64,000 bases of DNA from Heyndrickxia sporothermodurans (GTDB lineage: Bacteria > Bacillota > Bacilli > Bacillales > Bacillaceae_C), in NCBI GenBank assembly GCA_018333075.1, contig BORH01000010.1, forward strand, positions 1 to 64,000, read 5' to 3'. The number at the start of each line of letters is the position of its first letter. Positions within the stretch are counted from its first letter, which is position 1. Below the pieces are notes generated by a model. That model was not told the origin of the DNA, made no database searches, and saw only the letters and a list, made by a program, of their open reading frames with translations. The position numbers were made by a program, and so were the translations under genes. Below, piece by piece: positions 1 through 9,804 of the stretch.

Positions 1-87
1 GCCCCTTTCGTATAAAGTCGGTTGACCAGACCAAACTTTATTGTACGATTGGGGTTTTTTTATTGTCCATAGCTAAAAGCTTTCCGG

Positions 88-113
88 AACCCCCCTGCAC
101 AGCAGGGGGTTTT
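88..113 (+). terminator. intrinsic terminator in left chromosomal flank
   Basis: An 8-bp perfect stem (CCCCCTGC/GCAGGGGG) with a 3-nt loop is followed by a short T run. It lies left of the tRNA-derived repeat, so it belongs to the chromosome outside the island and probably ends a gene lying before the window. Confidence 0.6.
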
Positions 114-131
114 CAAAGATACAAAAAAAGA

Positions 132-216
132 AAAACCCTTGATATATCAAGGATTTTTCTCATCTGTTTTAGCGTCCCAGGAGGGATTCGAACCCCCGAC
201 CCACAGCTTAGAAGGC
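132..216. repeat. 85-bp direct repeat, distal attachment-site copy of the tRNA-Arg island
   Basis: This segment is identical to 9720-9804. It contains the tRNA-Arg terminator hairpin and the 3' 44 nt of the tRNA (173-216), ending just past the anticodon loop, but no 5' half. That is the classic footprint of tyrosine-integrase insertion into a tRNA 3' end: the intact tRNA stays at one end and the displaced 3' fragment marks the other. A further ~9 bp upstream match apart from a 1-bp difference in a poly-A run. Confidence 0.9.
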
Positions 217-353
217 GGCAGTTCTTAATTTTATAAAGTTGTTTTTGATTTGTTAACCTTTGTTATATTGCTCTATCATTAGTATATAATTAGTTAATTT
301 TGTTCTGGATTTAATTAAATGGGGTTGGTTTCGACCCCATTTCGACCCCAATT

Positions 354-557
354 CTAACCCCCACCTACTGCATCACTTAATCTTTCTGCTTTTTTAGGTG
401 CTTCTCCATCTGTATCAACTAGGTTAATAGGGTCATTATTTGTATAATTGTATCCATTTTGACTGATGGGATAATCTTCATGTCCTGGATTCGGATCGAT
501 ACTTAAGAAATTCGAGTTTGCTGGATTGTAGTGTTTTATCGTTTCTTTAAAAATCAT
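354..557 (-). pseudogene. orphan RHS C-terminal segment
   Basis: A 67-residue reading frame matches the conserved RHS-core tail of the large toxin gene at 1191-7280 (shared YNP..SNFLSIDP, ISQNGYNYTNN and NLVDTDGEA), then diverges into a short glycine-rich end. It has no signal peptide, YD repeats or toxin tip. Known wapA/rhs loci often keep displaced C-terminal cassettes downstream of the full gene, and this looks like such an orphan whose toxin tip has been lost. It is unlikely to be made alone. Residues before the YNP match are not RHS-like, so the true edge is near codon 10. Confidence 0.75.
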
Positions 558-809
558 AAGAATAAAAGAATTGCACCATCGACTAAGTTATTAATACTGA
601 TGTATTAATAATGACACTGTAAAATTAATAAGAAAGAACCTTTAGGGTGGAAAAAGGTCCCTTTAGGCTCTCCATGAATTTTTACTAATTATAGATTTTT
701 AACTAAATACATGTATTTTCAATACCTAAAAACATTATAATAAAAATATTTTACACTTAATTCTCTACTTTAATAAATTTCATAATTCATTTGCATACAT
801 TTTAAGAAA

Positions 810-1142
810 TTAATTCTCTCTCCCCCAAAAAGTTTCTATTTCTTTAGAAGCTTTGATTGTTTCAGTACCCATATACTTAAATGCTATTTTCAATATTTTG
901 GGTTCATCACCCAATCTAGCTAATATTGTTGTGGTAATAATCTCCTGAACTTCTATATCCCCATTTTTTGTTACAAATTCTATATAATCAAAAATTCTTT
1001 GAAGCTTTTCCTCATCCCCAGTAGTTAACATTATTGGTAAATCTTCATTCAACGTTTCACCAAAAAATACATGTGGTAAGAATTCCTCATTAAAGTCAAT
1101 ATGATCATTATAAGCTGATTGATACTCAGGAAATAGTTTCAA
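810..1142 (-). CDS. probable immunity protein for the adjacent WapA-like toxin (DUF7674-like)
   Basis: A small acidic 110-residue cytoplasmic protein encoded directly downstream of the RHS toxin, the standard place for its cognate immunity gene. Length and pattern (E..LPHVFFGETL, then helical FDYIEF and VQEIITTTIL) resemble the DUF7674 group as I recall it. The start is odd. TTG at 1142 has no ribosome-binding site, whereas an AGGAGG at 1183-1188 has ideal 7-nt spacing to an in-frame ATA at 1173-1175 that would begin I-I-T-V-D-D-F. An ancestral ATG may have mutated to ATA, leaving weak initiation. Immunity function is inferred from position only. Confidence 0.65.
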   Translation of the reverse strand: MKLFPEYQSAYNDHIDFNEEFLPHVFFGETLNEDLPIMLTTGDEEKLQRIFDYIEFVTKNGDIEVQEIITTTILARLGDEPKILKIAFKYMGTETIKASKEIETFWGREN

Positions 1143-1190
1143 AAACGTTTTTGTAAAATCATCAACAGTAATTATAATTATTCCTCCTAT

Positions 1191-4100
1191 CTATTTTCCA
1201 TTTAAAGCCCTTTTTAATTCAATTAATAAATCATTTGCTATTTTTCTTTCTGTAGCCCTCAGATTTTCTGTCCTTAAAATCTTTTCAATGTTTTTTATCC
1301 TTTCTTTTGCTTTTTTTATATGGGGTTTCCCTCCTGTTAAAACTCCTTTTTTTACTTCCAATCTTACTGCTGCTGCAAGGCTTCCATCACCTTCTTTGGC
1401 ATTTGAGCGAAACATTTCTTTAATAGTGTTACGTAACTTTTGGTTACTAACTTGTTTTAGCAGTTTGACTCGTCTACTAAGCTTAACCTTCCTTTTTGGT
1501 GATGGGATTTTCCCCTTATATTTAGCTCCTGATCCTCCACCTCTTGAACCTCCTGGTGGCCAACCGCCTGGTCCAATTAATCGTGCAGGTTTATCATTAG
1601 CTTCTCCGTCTGTATCTACTAGATTTACGGGATTGTTATTTGTATAATTATATCCATTTTGACTTATTGGTAAATCCTCATCTCCTGGATGTGGATCAAT
1701 ACTTAAGAAGTTAGAGTCTGTTGGATTATAATATCTTGCTTTCACATAGTAATTTTTTGTTTCGGAATCGTAATAATAACCCGCATAACGAATAGAATTA
1801 TCTTTTGCTATTTTACCATTCTCAGATAAAATATTTCCGTAGGTATCGTATTGATAATACCCCACTTCTTGACCAGATTGATCAAGTATAGATTTTACAT
1901 CTCCACGATAATTTGTCCAATAATGATATGCTTGGCTGACCCATTTCCCTGAGGAATCTTGTTCAGTTAAAATAAAACCTAATGCTACTCCATCATTTTC
2001 CCATTGATAATAACGGTATTGCTTAATGATATTGTTTTCGCGAACAACTTCTAATGACAGATTATCAGATTCATAATAATACTCATACGTTTTACTTCCA
2101 ACATTTTTTTTCGTTCTTAATCCTGTTTCATCGTATTCGTATGAGGCGACTATAGTATCATTAATTAAAGTTACTTTAACTAATTGACCTAAAGCATTAT
2201 AGTAATATTTATACTTATCGTCTTGTATTAAATTACCATCCTTATCATACAAATATGATACTCCATTTTTTGTAATGATTTGGTTAGCTTCATTATATTT
2301 GTAACTATTGATTTTGCTGTTAATGTCTGCTTTTGTTCGATTTCCTACTTCGTCATACTCGTATTGATTGATCGTTCCGTCAGAGAATGTCTCTTTAATC
2401 AGCTGATTCACTTGATCATATTCATAGTTCGTTTCTCCTTTAGATGAACTTTCCTTTTTAATATTTCCTGAACGATCGTATTCATAGGAATAGTTCTCTG
2501 TTGGTGATTGATCAGTCCCTTTCACATACTTAATACTTTGAACGTTATTACTTATATCTAAGCTGTTCACTTGTTTATACAGGTTGTCATTAACATTCAA
2601 TGTATTTTGTCGATTCTTTAAATCGTAAGAGTAAACGAATTGAAACACCGACTGATCGTTCATACTCATACTTACATTTTCAGGTTTCCCTTCATTAGTA
2701 TAAATATATTTCGTTTTCCATTTCCTTTGCTGAGTTCCATCATTATACAACTGGGTCGAATCTTGTGTCGTTTCATTGTCATAATAAGAATAGTTTAGTT
2801 GATAATTTCCCTGATTATACTGTTTTAATAGATCACTAGGGTAATAGGCAAATTGTTTTGCTAAAGTCTTATTTTTAACAATGTCTTTTAATATAGTGGA
2901 TTCTAATTGACCATTTATATTATATTTATTCGTTACATTAAATTCATCAACATTATTTTTATTTACAACAATACTATTTAATTGGTCATTTTCATTATAA
3001 ATATATCTTTGTTTAATTCCTGAATTTTTTGTTTCTTCCATTAGATTCCCGTTTTGATTATAGTCAGATAAGAAAGTCATTTTTTGATCTCCGGAAACAG
3101 GAAGTTCCACTCTTATTACTTGGTCATTGCCATTATATTTATATTTCTTTTGATGTTTTTTCGCATCAGTTATTGATAATAAATTGCCATTATCATCATA
3201 AGTATAGCTTGTTTTATTTCCTTTTCCATCTTTAACTGACATAATTAGGTCTGTTATTAATGGATCAAATTCATAGGAAGTGGTTCTTCCTTCTCCGTCT
3301 GTTGTAGAAATAATCCTTCCATAATCATCATACGTTGTAGAGGTTGTATAGCCTTTTGCATCTTTTTCAGTAACTGTATTATCCGTATATTTGATTTCTG
3401 TAAATGTATGATTTGGATAAATTCCCTTCGTCATATGCCCAAAAGAATCATATTGATATTCAGAAATCTCTTCTCCTACTTTTGACTTAATAAGATTGTT
3501 GTTTATATCATACTCATAAGTGGTCTTAATCCCAGTTGGGTCCGTTTGCTCTAATAATAAGTTTTTCTGATCATATATATATCTAGTAATCTTTGCTTCC
3601 TTATTCGTATTTTTCAATAAATTCCCATTATTATTATACTCATTCTTTTCAATATTACCATCTGAATCCGTTGTTTGTATTACGTTATAATTATCATCGT
3701 ATATTACCTTATCGGTAGTTCCATCCGCATAAATCGTATCTGTTACAGCGTACGTATTGTTTGTTGTATCACGTTTGTAGGAAATCGTTTTCCCTTCTGT
3801 ATCACTTAGCTTATAAAGATTATTTTTATAATCAAAAGTATAAGTTGTTAATACAGATTCTGCTCCAGATGATTGAGGAGTTAATATTACGATTTCATTA
3901 TCTTTATATTCAATTGAATTAACATTCCCTTTAGCATCGGTAAATTCAATCATTTGGTCATTATCTTCATCATAATCATATGAATTTGATAAAGTTTTAG
4001 AAGTTCCATTGGCTTTTGTTATTGTACTTATTAATTGATCATTAATGTTATATTGGTATTCTATCCAACGATCTTTAAAGATTGTTTTGCTTATTAAGTT

Positions 4101-7100
4101 CTTAGAATTATAAGTTATTTTTATCACATTACGAATGATGTTGTCAGAACTATCTATCTCTGCTATTTCTGTTAATAGGTTATTTATATATTTGAAACGA
4201 ATTCTATTATTATTTGAGTCCTGGTATGCATATAGTCTATATCTATCTGAAGTAGATAAAAATTGTTCAAATAATTTAGAGAATCCAATTTTATCTTTCA
4301 AACGATATCCAGAAGTTCCATTAATCGTTTCTTTTGTTAAAGTTAAATACATCCCTTTTGGAGATGTAAAAGTACCTGAACTTGAATTATAAACAAATTC
4401 ATGCCTTGTACCATCTTCGTCAAAATAATATATATTAGAAGAAGAAGTCTTTTTCTCTATCGTTTCATTTCCTGCAAATGTCCAACCTTTACCTAATGCA
4501 GAGGATATATTCGATCGTGAATTATAAACCCTTGTAAAATCAAAACCAAGTATACCTCTTGTAAATAGAGAATGATCCGTTATATTCATAACCATATTTC
4601 CCGTTGTTACATTCACAGATGAACTAGCATTTCCCATTTGGTGTGTTCCATAGGTAAAGTAATTTTCAAGTCCTAATAACTCTTCTTGCATAGGAATAGT
4701 TCCATATTGAATTGAAGACGCAGCACTTAGTCCCCGATAACCCGACATTTTTTCTGCTTCTGATGGCGGAGCAGTAGCTGGAGTATATCGGTAAGCCTTT
4801 ACTCGAACTTGATAAGCTTTTTTATCAATTAGCGTTTCTGGTGCACCAATGGATTCATATTCCTTCGTTGGATCTGCAGGTAAATTTACAATATCATCAA
4901 ACAAGGATTTTCCTGATGAATTCCAGGTTGTTACTTTTCCGACATCAAAGGATTTATATTTTTCCCCGTCAAATATTTCTACTATATAGCCACCGGCCCC
5001 TTTAACTGCACTCCATTTTACATTCAATGCACCTCTGGAGTTAGCATAATCAACAATTTCACCAGTGACAGTTACATTCTTTGGTGTTTCTAAAGGAATA
5101 TAGGCATATTGTGAATCTGATTGAGGTGTCGTACCTAAATCACTTATTGCTTTTATTCTTACTGCATATCTTCGTAAGGTTTTATAATCCCCACCATCAT
5201 TATATGAATTCACATAAACTGGGTTCGGATCTATTGGTAATTCAGATCCAGTCTTATCTTTATGAAGAGCATATTTTCCTTGTTCAATTTCACTATCTGT
5301 TGGCCATATCTTTTGCCCTTTTGTTGACCACTTATTAACATTTCCTACGTTGAATTCTTCTTGTTTTTTTCCATTATAGATTAATACCTTATATCCTGTT
5401 GCACCTTCAACAGCCTTCCAGGATATATCTAACCATCCTCTACCTTTATTCGTTGCATCAGTCTCAGAATAAGCATATGCTTTTACAGTTGGCATATTAG
5501 GGGTATCAATCAAATTTGACGGAATGGCTTTCTTTACCTCAGACGAAGCTGGACTGTTGCCACTCGCATAGTTAGCAATGACTTTAAATCCATACTCTTT
5601 ACGTGTGGTTGTTGTTCCACCTTTAACACTATAAAATTTACTTGGATCATTGGGTAATTCTTCACCAGTTCCATCTAATTTATAGGATGAACTTGTAGAA
5701 TAAGGTGCCTTAGGAAAGATTTTTTTTGATTTAGATGTCCAACTTGTTGCAGTTCCAGTATAAACCGTTTGAAATCCTTTTCCATCATACATTTGAAGTT
5801 GATAGGACTTAGCTCCATTTATAGATGGCCAACTTACATTTACATATCCTGTCGTCTTTCCATCCGCATATTGCGTCGCAGTAACTGCAGGGTTTTTCAT
5901 ATTTGGATAATGATAAGAAATCACTAACTTTGCTTTATTTTTACTTTCTGCTGCAGTTATCTTCTTCCAGTAGGTTTGTCCATTTCCATTCGTATGAAAT
6001 TTAAATCCATAGTTAGAGTAAGAACCATCTACATATCCTTGTACCGTACTAGTTACATCAAAAGTAGCCCATTGATCACGTGCAACTGTCGTACTTGTAA
6101 TGTTTTTAGAGCTCGGTTTATTATTCCAAGTCAATTCATTTGCATACCATTGGTCTAATGCACGATCTACCCATAGACCAGTTTTAGTAGTGGCGTAATA
6201 TGAGTGCGTCACAAAAACTTTCAAATTTGCAGAATCAATTACTGCTCCTTTTAAATCTCCTACAATACTAAATTTCATAAACGCATAATTTGTACCCGTT
6301 GTACTATCATATTTTCCAACTTTTAAAACATATTCTCCCTGGGAAGAATCCCATTCCTTATTATAGTTTGTAGTAGGATAAGCACTAGAAACAAATGTAT
6401 CTCCTAGCACGTTTATTGTTACAGAAGGGTCAACATATACTGGATATACTCTATCAGACGATTCTAACCATTCCTTGTCAACCACTAATTTAATTTCATA
6501 TTGGTTTTCACCTTTTTTAGATAGTTCATAATGTGCATCATTAGATTTAACTCCATTTCCAAGACCTTGTTTGTAATTTGAATCTTCTAAAATCGGACTT
6601 GGTAACATGAATACTTTTTCTTTCTTTTCCACATCTTCATAAAATCCAATAGATCCATCTTTCTCTAAATTAGCAATTAAATCGGTATTGATTGTGTAAT
6701 TAAACTGATTGATCCCATTATACTGTTTAATTATCCAATCCTCTTTTACCTCTGTATTGAAAATTACATGGCGTAAATCAATATTCGAAAATACATTTTC
6801 ATACGTGATTTTATTTTCGTCATTTTTCATTCTAATTGAAGCATTCTGTGTAAATTCTTGCTTTCCATCGGTTGCACTAATATTAGAAAATGATAATTTA
6901 TGTTTTCCTAATTTATATATAATCTTCTTATTCTTCTTTAACTTTTTAGGAAAAAAAGTTTTTAACTTGGTATCTTCTGCTTCTAATGTTTCATTATCAT
7001 TTTTACTAATTAGTTTTTCAGAAATATTTTCCCATTTTCCATTTCGTTTCTGATGAATAGGTTCTTGATATATTTCTTTCGTAAATGTTCCATTTTCACT

Positions 7101-7280
7101 TACAAATGTCTTTGAAAATTCACTTCTCTCTTCTACTACTTCCTTCCGGGTTGATTTCGAATCATTATTAGTTATGGATTCTTTTGAATTCTCTGCTTTA
7201 CTTTCTGCTCCAACATAAGTTGGTAACAAGGAAAGTATTAAAACGAAATTAAGTAAAATACTAATATACTTTTTGTGCAA
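1191..7280 (-). CDS. wapA: WapA-like secreted RHS/YD-repeat polymorphic toxin
   Basis: 2029 residues, starting at TTG with AAGGAGGT 8 nt upstream. Order of parts: signal peptide (1-25, ending YVGA); N-terminal export region; a DNRLRE-type carbohydrate-binding-like module (~290-450, around YVDPSVTINV); three fibronectin-III-like modules (~460-860); a domain with VNVTTGNMVM (~910-970); a long run of YD repeats (~1100-1800); the RHS core ending NLVDTDGEA (~1880); a Gly/Pro-rich linker; and a ~100-residue basic tip with GDGSLAAAVRLEV. Family members carry a variable C-terminal toxin into neighbouring cells by contact. I cannot assign the tip's activity. The likely immunity gene lies 48 bp downstream. 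Confidence 0.9.
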   Translation of the reverse strand: MHKKYISILLNFVLILSLLPTYVGAESKAENSKESITNNDSKSTRKEVVEERSEFSKTFVSENGTFTKEIYQEPIHQKRNGKWENISEKLISKNDNETLEAEDTKLKTFFPKKLKKNKKIIYKLGKHKLSFSNISATDGKQEFTQNASIRMKNDENKITYENVFSNIDLRHVIFNTEVKEDWIIKQYNGINQFNYTINTDLIANLEKDGSIGFYEDVEKKEKVFMLPSPILEDSNYKQGLGNGVKSNDAHYELSKKGENQYEIKLVVDKEWLESSDRVYPVYVDPSVTINVLGDTFVSSAYPTTNYNKEWDSSQGEYVLKVGKYDSTTGTNYAFMKFSIVGDLKGAVIDSANLKVFVTHSYYATTKTGLWVDRALDQWYANELTWNNKPSSKNITSTTVARDQWATFDVTSTVQGYVDGSYSNYGFKFHTNGNGQTYWKKITAAESKNKAKLVISYHYPNMKNPAVTATQYADGKTTGYVNVSWPSINGAKSYQLQMYDGKGFQTVYTGTATSWTSKSKKIFPKAPYSTSSSYKLDGTGEELPNDPSKFYSVKGGTTTTRKEYGFKVIANYASGNSPASSEVKKAIPSNLIDTPNMPTVKAYAYSETDATNKGRGWLDISWKAVEGATGYKVLIYNGKKQEEFNVGNVNKWSTKGQKIWPTDSEIEQGKYALHKDKTGSELPIDPNPVYVNSYNDGGDYKTLRRYAVRIKAISDLGTTPQSDSQYAYIPLETPKNVTVTGEIVDYANSRGALNVKWSAVKGAGGYIVEIFDGEKYKSFDVGKVTTWNSSGKSLFDDIVNLPADPTKEYESIGAPETLIDKKAYQVRVKAYRYTPATAPPSEAEKMSGYRGLSAASSIQYGTIPMQEELLGLENYFTYGTHQMGNASSSVNVTTGNMVMNITDHSLFTRGILGFDFTRVYNSRSNISSALGKGWTFAGNETIEKKTSSSNIYYFDEDGTRHEFVYNSSSGTFTSPKGMYLTLTKETINGTSGYRLKDKIGFSKLFEQFLSTSDRYRLYAYQDSNNNRIRFKYINNLLTEIAEIDSSDNIIRNVIKITYNSKNLISKTIFKDRWIEYQYNINDQLISTITKANGTSKTLSNSYDYDEDNDQMIEFTDAKGNVNSIEYKDNEIVILTPQSSGAESVLTTYTFDYKNNLYKLSDTEGKTISYKRDTTNNTYAVTDTIYADGTTDKVIYDDNYNVIQTTDSDGNIEKNEYNNNGNLLKNTNKEAKITRYIYDQKNLLLEQTDPTGIKTTYEYDINNNLIKSKVGEEISEYQYDSFGHMTKGIYPNHTFTEIKYTDNTVTEKDAKGYTTSTTYDDYGRIISTTDGEGRTTSYEFDPLITDLIMSVKDGKGNKTSYTYDDNGNLLSITDAKKHQKKYKYNGNDQVIRVELPVSGDQKMTFLSDYNQNGNLMEETKNSGIKQRYIYNENDQLNSIVVNKNNVDEFNVTNKYNINGQLESTILKDIVKNKTLAKQFAYYPSDLLKQYNQGNYQLNYSYYDNETTQDSTQLYNDGTQQRKWKTKYIYTNEGKPENVSMSMNDQSVFQFVYSYDLKNRQNTLNVNDNLYKQVNSLDISNNVQSIKYVKGTDQSPTENYSYEYDRSGNIKKESSSKGETNYEYDQVNQLIKETFSDGTINQYEYDEVGNRTKADINSKINSYKYNEANQIITKNGVSYLYDKDGNLIQDDKYKYYYNALGQLVKVTLINDTIVASYEYDETGLRTKKNVGSKTYEYYYESDNLSLEVVRENNIIKQYRYYQWENDGVALGFILTEQDSSGKWVSQAYHYWTNYRGDVKSILDQSGQEVGYYQYDTYGNILSENGKIAKDNSIRYAGYYYDSETKNYYVKARYYNPTDSNFLSIDPHPGDEDLPISQNGYNYTNNNPVNLVDTDGEANDKPARLIGPGGWPPGGSRGGGSGAKYKGKIPSPKRKVKLSRRVKLLKQVSNQKLRNTIKEMFRSNAKEGDGSLAAAVRLEVKKGVLTGGKPHIKKAKERIKNIEKILRTENLRATERKIANDLLIELKRALNGK

Positions 7281-7520
7281 ATCTTTTTACCTCCTTGAAA
7301 CATTTTTCATAATAATTATATAAAAGTAAGAAAACTGAAACAAAGACTATTTATCTACATTAATATTCATTAATCGACATTTAATGACAATTTAACATTA
7401 TTTCCTCTTTGTCATCAAAAGATAAAAAAACCAAACAGTCCTCATTTTTCGACATATTTCTTTAAAAATATATGATATTGTATTTTTTGTAAGAAATTTA
7501 TAAAAAAGGGAGGAAGAAGA

Positions 7521-8486
7521 ATGAAGAAAATTTTTAGCAAAGGATTAATAATATCCATCTTAGGTTTAATAATTTGTTTAATGCCTAGTGATATTTCAAA
7601 TGCAGCTACGACTATATCAACCACCATCGATAGACAATTTGAGTATGCAGGTACAAAAAGTAATGCTGCAATTCAGAGTTTTGATTATGGTGATAAAAAT
7701 GAAGTCTTTTTTACACAAAGAGTTGCAGGCGATGACCCCAAGATTAGAGACACCACATTACTTTCAAGATGTACAATTAGTAATGGCACATGTACTGTCA
7801 AAGACTATGTTAAGTTAAAAGGTTATGGTCATGGAGAATCATTAGAAGTTATTAAAGAAAGTGGAAAAACTTATATTTGGATTGGAAGCGGAGCAAATTC
7901 AAAGGACGATAATAGATGGTCGACTAACATTTCACTTATCGAATATAAAATAAATTCTACGAAGGCTACCGGTGCTGAGGTAACCAATGTAAAAACCATT
8001 AAAAACCTTGCGAAAGTTGCACCAGAAAAAAGTGGGACTGCATATAGAAGTGCGGTTGCTATAGCTGATGGAAGCGATAGAATTTGTTTCCGAATACAAA
8101 TAGGTACTTCTGCTAGTGATACCTATTATGCAGTATAACTAACCCATTTTACTGGTGTAGCTAGACCTAATAATTCCTTCCAAGGATTTGACATTACAGG
8201 TGTCGGTTCGGGAAACAAGTTTCTTTACTTATTCGGGGGAGCAGCTGGACAAACACCAACCGTATATAAATACTCATATACTAATGGCGGAAATTTTGAA
8301 CATGTAAAAACAATAAAAATAAAGGGCAGTTATGTTGGTACACTTGAGGCTGAAGGAATCAAAGTTGAAAAAGATCCTAACAATCCAAGTGTGGAGAAGG
8401 TATTTGTAGGCTTGAAACCTGGAAAAGATCCTGTTTCCGGAGCTTTAAAACCATTTAGATTGTATTCATTTACTGAACCAAAATAA
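7521..8486 (+). pseudogene. helveticin-J-family secreted protein, interrupted by one in-frame stop
   Basis: The frame opens at an ATG behind GGGAGG with a signal peptide (residues 1-~28, ending SNAA). It reads 205 codons, meets TAA at 8136-8138, then continues open in the same frame for 115 codons to TAA at 8484. Both halves look like one helveticin-J-type class III bacteriocin beta-propeller (YGHGESLEV in the first, LEAEGIKVEKD and VFVGLKP in the second). Only one stop separates the parts, so inactivation is recent, or the stop is read through, or it is a sequencing error. It is divergent from wapA and followed by its own terminator. Bacteriocin activity is family-based. Confidence 0.75.
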
Positions 8487-8495
8487 TAAATTAAT

Positions 8496-8517
8496 GCCCT
8501 CATAGAAGGGCTTTTTT
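8496..8517 (+). terminator. terminator of the helveticin-like gene
   Basis: GCCCT/AGGGC stem followed by TTTTTT, 10 bp after the final stop codon of the helveticin-like frame. Confidence 0.75.
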
Positions 8518-8782
8518 ATTATTCGAAAAAATTTTACCTATCGTAAGCCATATTTTCCAATTGGTGATTTAATCGAAAAACTTCTTTATTACGAAAAATC
8601 TTCCAAAGTGGAGAGGGGCTCTATTTTTAAAAACTGTATAATATGATTTTCCGATCCATGGTTCAAGGAATTTTTCATTCAAGTAATAGAGATTCAGGTA
8701 CGTTTAAGCAAGTTGTAAAGCAACTTTGCAAAATTAACAATATCCCCCCCAGAAACCTAAATTTGAAGTTATCGAGAACTTA

Positions 8783-9001
8783 ATGGTTATTAGTATAAAG
8801 AACCATTTAAAAGATGGAGTAGACTTAGATTGTTTTAATATTTTAAATCTGATTTACCGAATAATTGGACCTTTAGGGATAAGATTCGATCAACAAATGT
8901 ACCTCTATCCAAATTCGGAAAGACTGGCTAGAGTAACTGTATCTTTTAAAAAAGAAGATTATGATGCTTTAAATAGCAAAATGAAAGAAGTTTGTGCATA
9001 A
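8783..9001 (+). CDS. short hypothetical protein or gene remnant
   Basis: 72 codons with no convincing ribosome-binding site. The frame stays open ~15 codons upstream of the ATG to a stop, suggesting the true N-terminus was lost. No recognised domain; the C-terminal half (TVSFKKEDYDALNSKMKE) reads like real protein. It lies between the helveticin pseudogene and the colicin-immunity-like gene inside the tRNA-Arg island. Most likely a remnant. Confidence 0.3.
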   Translation: MVISIKNHLKDGVDLDCFNILNLIYRIIGPLGIRFDQQMYLYPNSERLARVTVSFKKEDYDALNSKMKEVCA

Positions 9002-9081
9002 ATGTTAATGGGTAGCGTTAATTTAAGAAGGATTAATGCTTTTTTGTCGAAGTTTCTTCTTGTGCTAAAGGAGCGGGTTAA

Positions 9082-9363
9082 TTGACAATGTTTACTTATA
9101 AGTATAAGAGATTAATGGAAGATTTTATTAATGAAGTAATTACTGTTGAGGATTTTGAACGTGACTATCTAAATATGTTTAAAAATGTGACAGAAAAATT
9201 GGATAACACGCTTTTCGAAATCTTAAACGGAGTTTTTGAAGCGGTTGATTGTTATTGGCACGAATGTCTTCCTGGACAAGAAACTGCCTTTGAAATATCC
9301 GAACAACAACTTAGAAAAGAAGTAAATGAAGCATTGGTTAATTTAAATAGTATTGATGAATAA
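9082..9363 (+). CDS. colicin-immunity-like protein (orphan immunity candidate)
   Basis: 93 residues starting at TTG, 8 nt after AAAGGAG; an ATG follows two codons later. The all-helical acidic sequence (EDFERDYLNMF, FEILNGVFEAVDCYW, ISEQQLRKEVNEAL) fits the bacterial self-protective colicin-like immunity family (colicin D/E immunity type). No matching toxin lies next to it, so it may protect against foreign toxins as an orphan immunity gene, in keeping with the toxin island around it. Family call from pattern memory; target unknown. Confidence 0.65.
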   Translation: MTMFTYKYKRLMEDFINEVITVEDFERDYLNMFKNVTEKLDNTLFEILNGVFEAVDCYWHECLPGQETAFEISEQQLRKEVNEALVNLNSIDE

Positions 9364-9422
9364 CTCTTAAATATGATGGAGCGTTTCTGTTATAAGCAGT
9401 AAAGCTTTTTTACTAATGGAAT

Positions 9423-9650
9423 AGAATAGTTGAAGAAGGAAAAACAAGATATATTGGAATAAAGCATATACGATTTCACGATCTGAGACATACATCCGCT
9501 ACCCATCTAATCAATGAAGGTGTTCACCCGAAAGTTATAAGTGAAAGATTAGGACACGCAGATATTTCAACAACTATGAATATTTATGGTCCTGTATTAG
9601 CTGAAGCTGATAAATCAACTGCCTCTCATTTTGATCACTTTTTCGATTAA
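9423..9650 (+). pseudogene. C-terminal fragment of tyrosine (phage-type) integrase
   Basis: The frame encodes the catalytic C-terminus of a tyrosine recombinase: the HDLRHTSATHL box, ERLGHADISTT, and the nucleophile region TMNIYG, ending SHFDHFFD. The N-terminal core-binding domain and first catalytic arginine are missing and there is no start codon. It sits 70 bp from the attachment-site copy at the tRNA, the usual integrase position. The island therefore entered by integration at tRNA-Arg and can no longer excise by its own enzyme. Confidence 0.85.
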
Positions 9651-9719
9651 AAATAGCAAAAAATAAAATTCGACCCCAATGTGAGAATTACATATTGGGG
9701 TTATCAAAACAAAAAAAGA

Positions 9720-9804
9720 AAAACCCTTGATATATCAAGGATTTTTCTCATCTGTTTTAGCGTCCCAGGAGGGATTCGAACCCCCGACCCACAGCTTAGA
9801 AGGC
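9720..9804. repeat. 85-bp direct repeat, tRNA-proximal attachment-site copy
   Basis: Identical to 132-216. This copy completes the 3' half of the intact tRNA-Arg and its terminator, so it was supplied by the incoming element. The two copies span 9,588 bp. Confidence 0.9.
9723..9746 (-). terminator. terminator of tRNA-Arg
   Basis: CCTTGATATATCAAGG hairpin followed on the minus strand by a T run, directly after the tRNA 3' end. The same hairpin is duplicated at 135-158. Confidence 0.8.

Noticed and set aside
1288-1647. Long plus-strand frames inside wapA and other large genes (for example 4135-4392, 5081-5338, 6709-7053)
   Set aside because: They lie wholly antisense to a gene with clear domains, lack RBSs and show no protein-like motifs.
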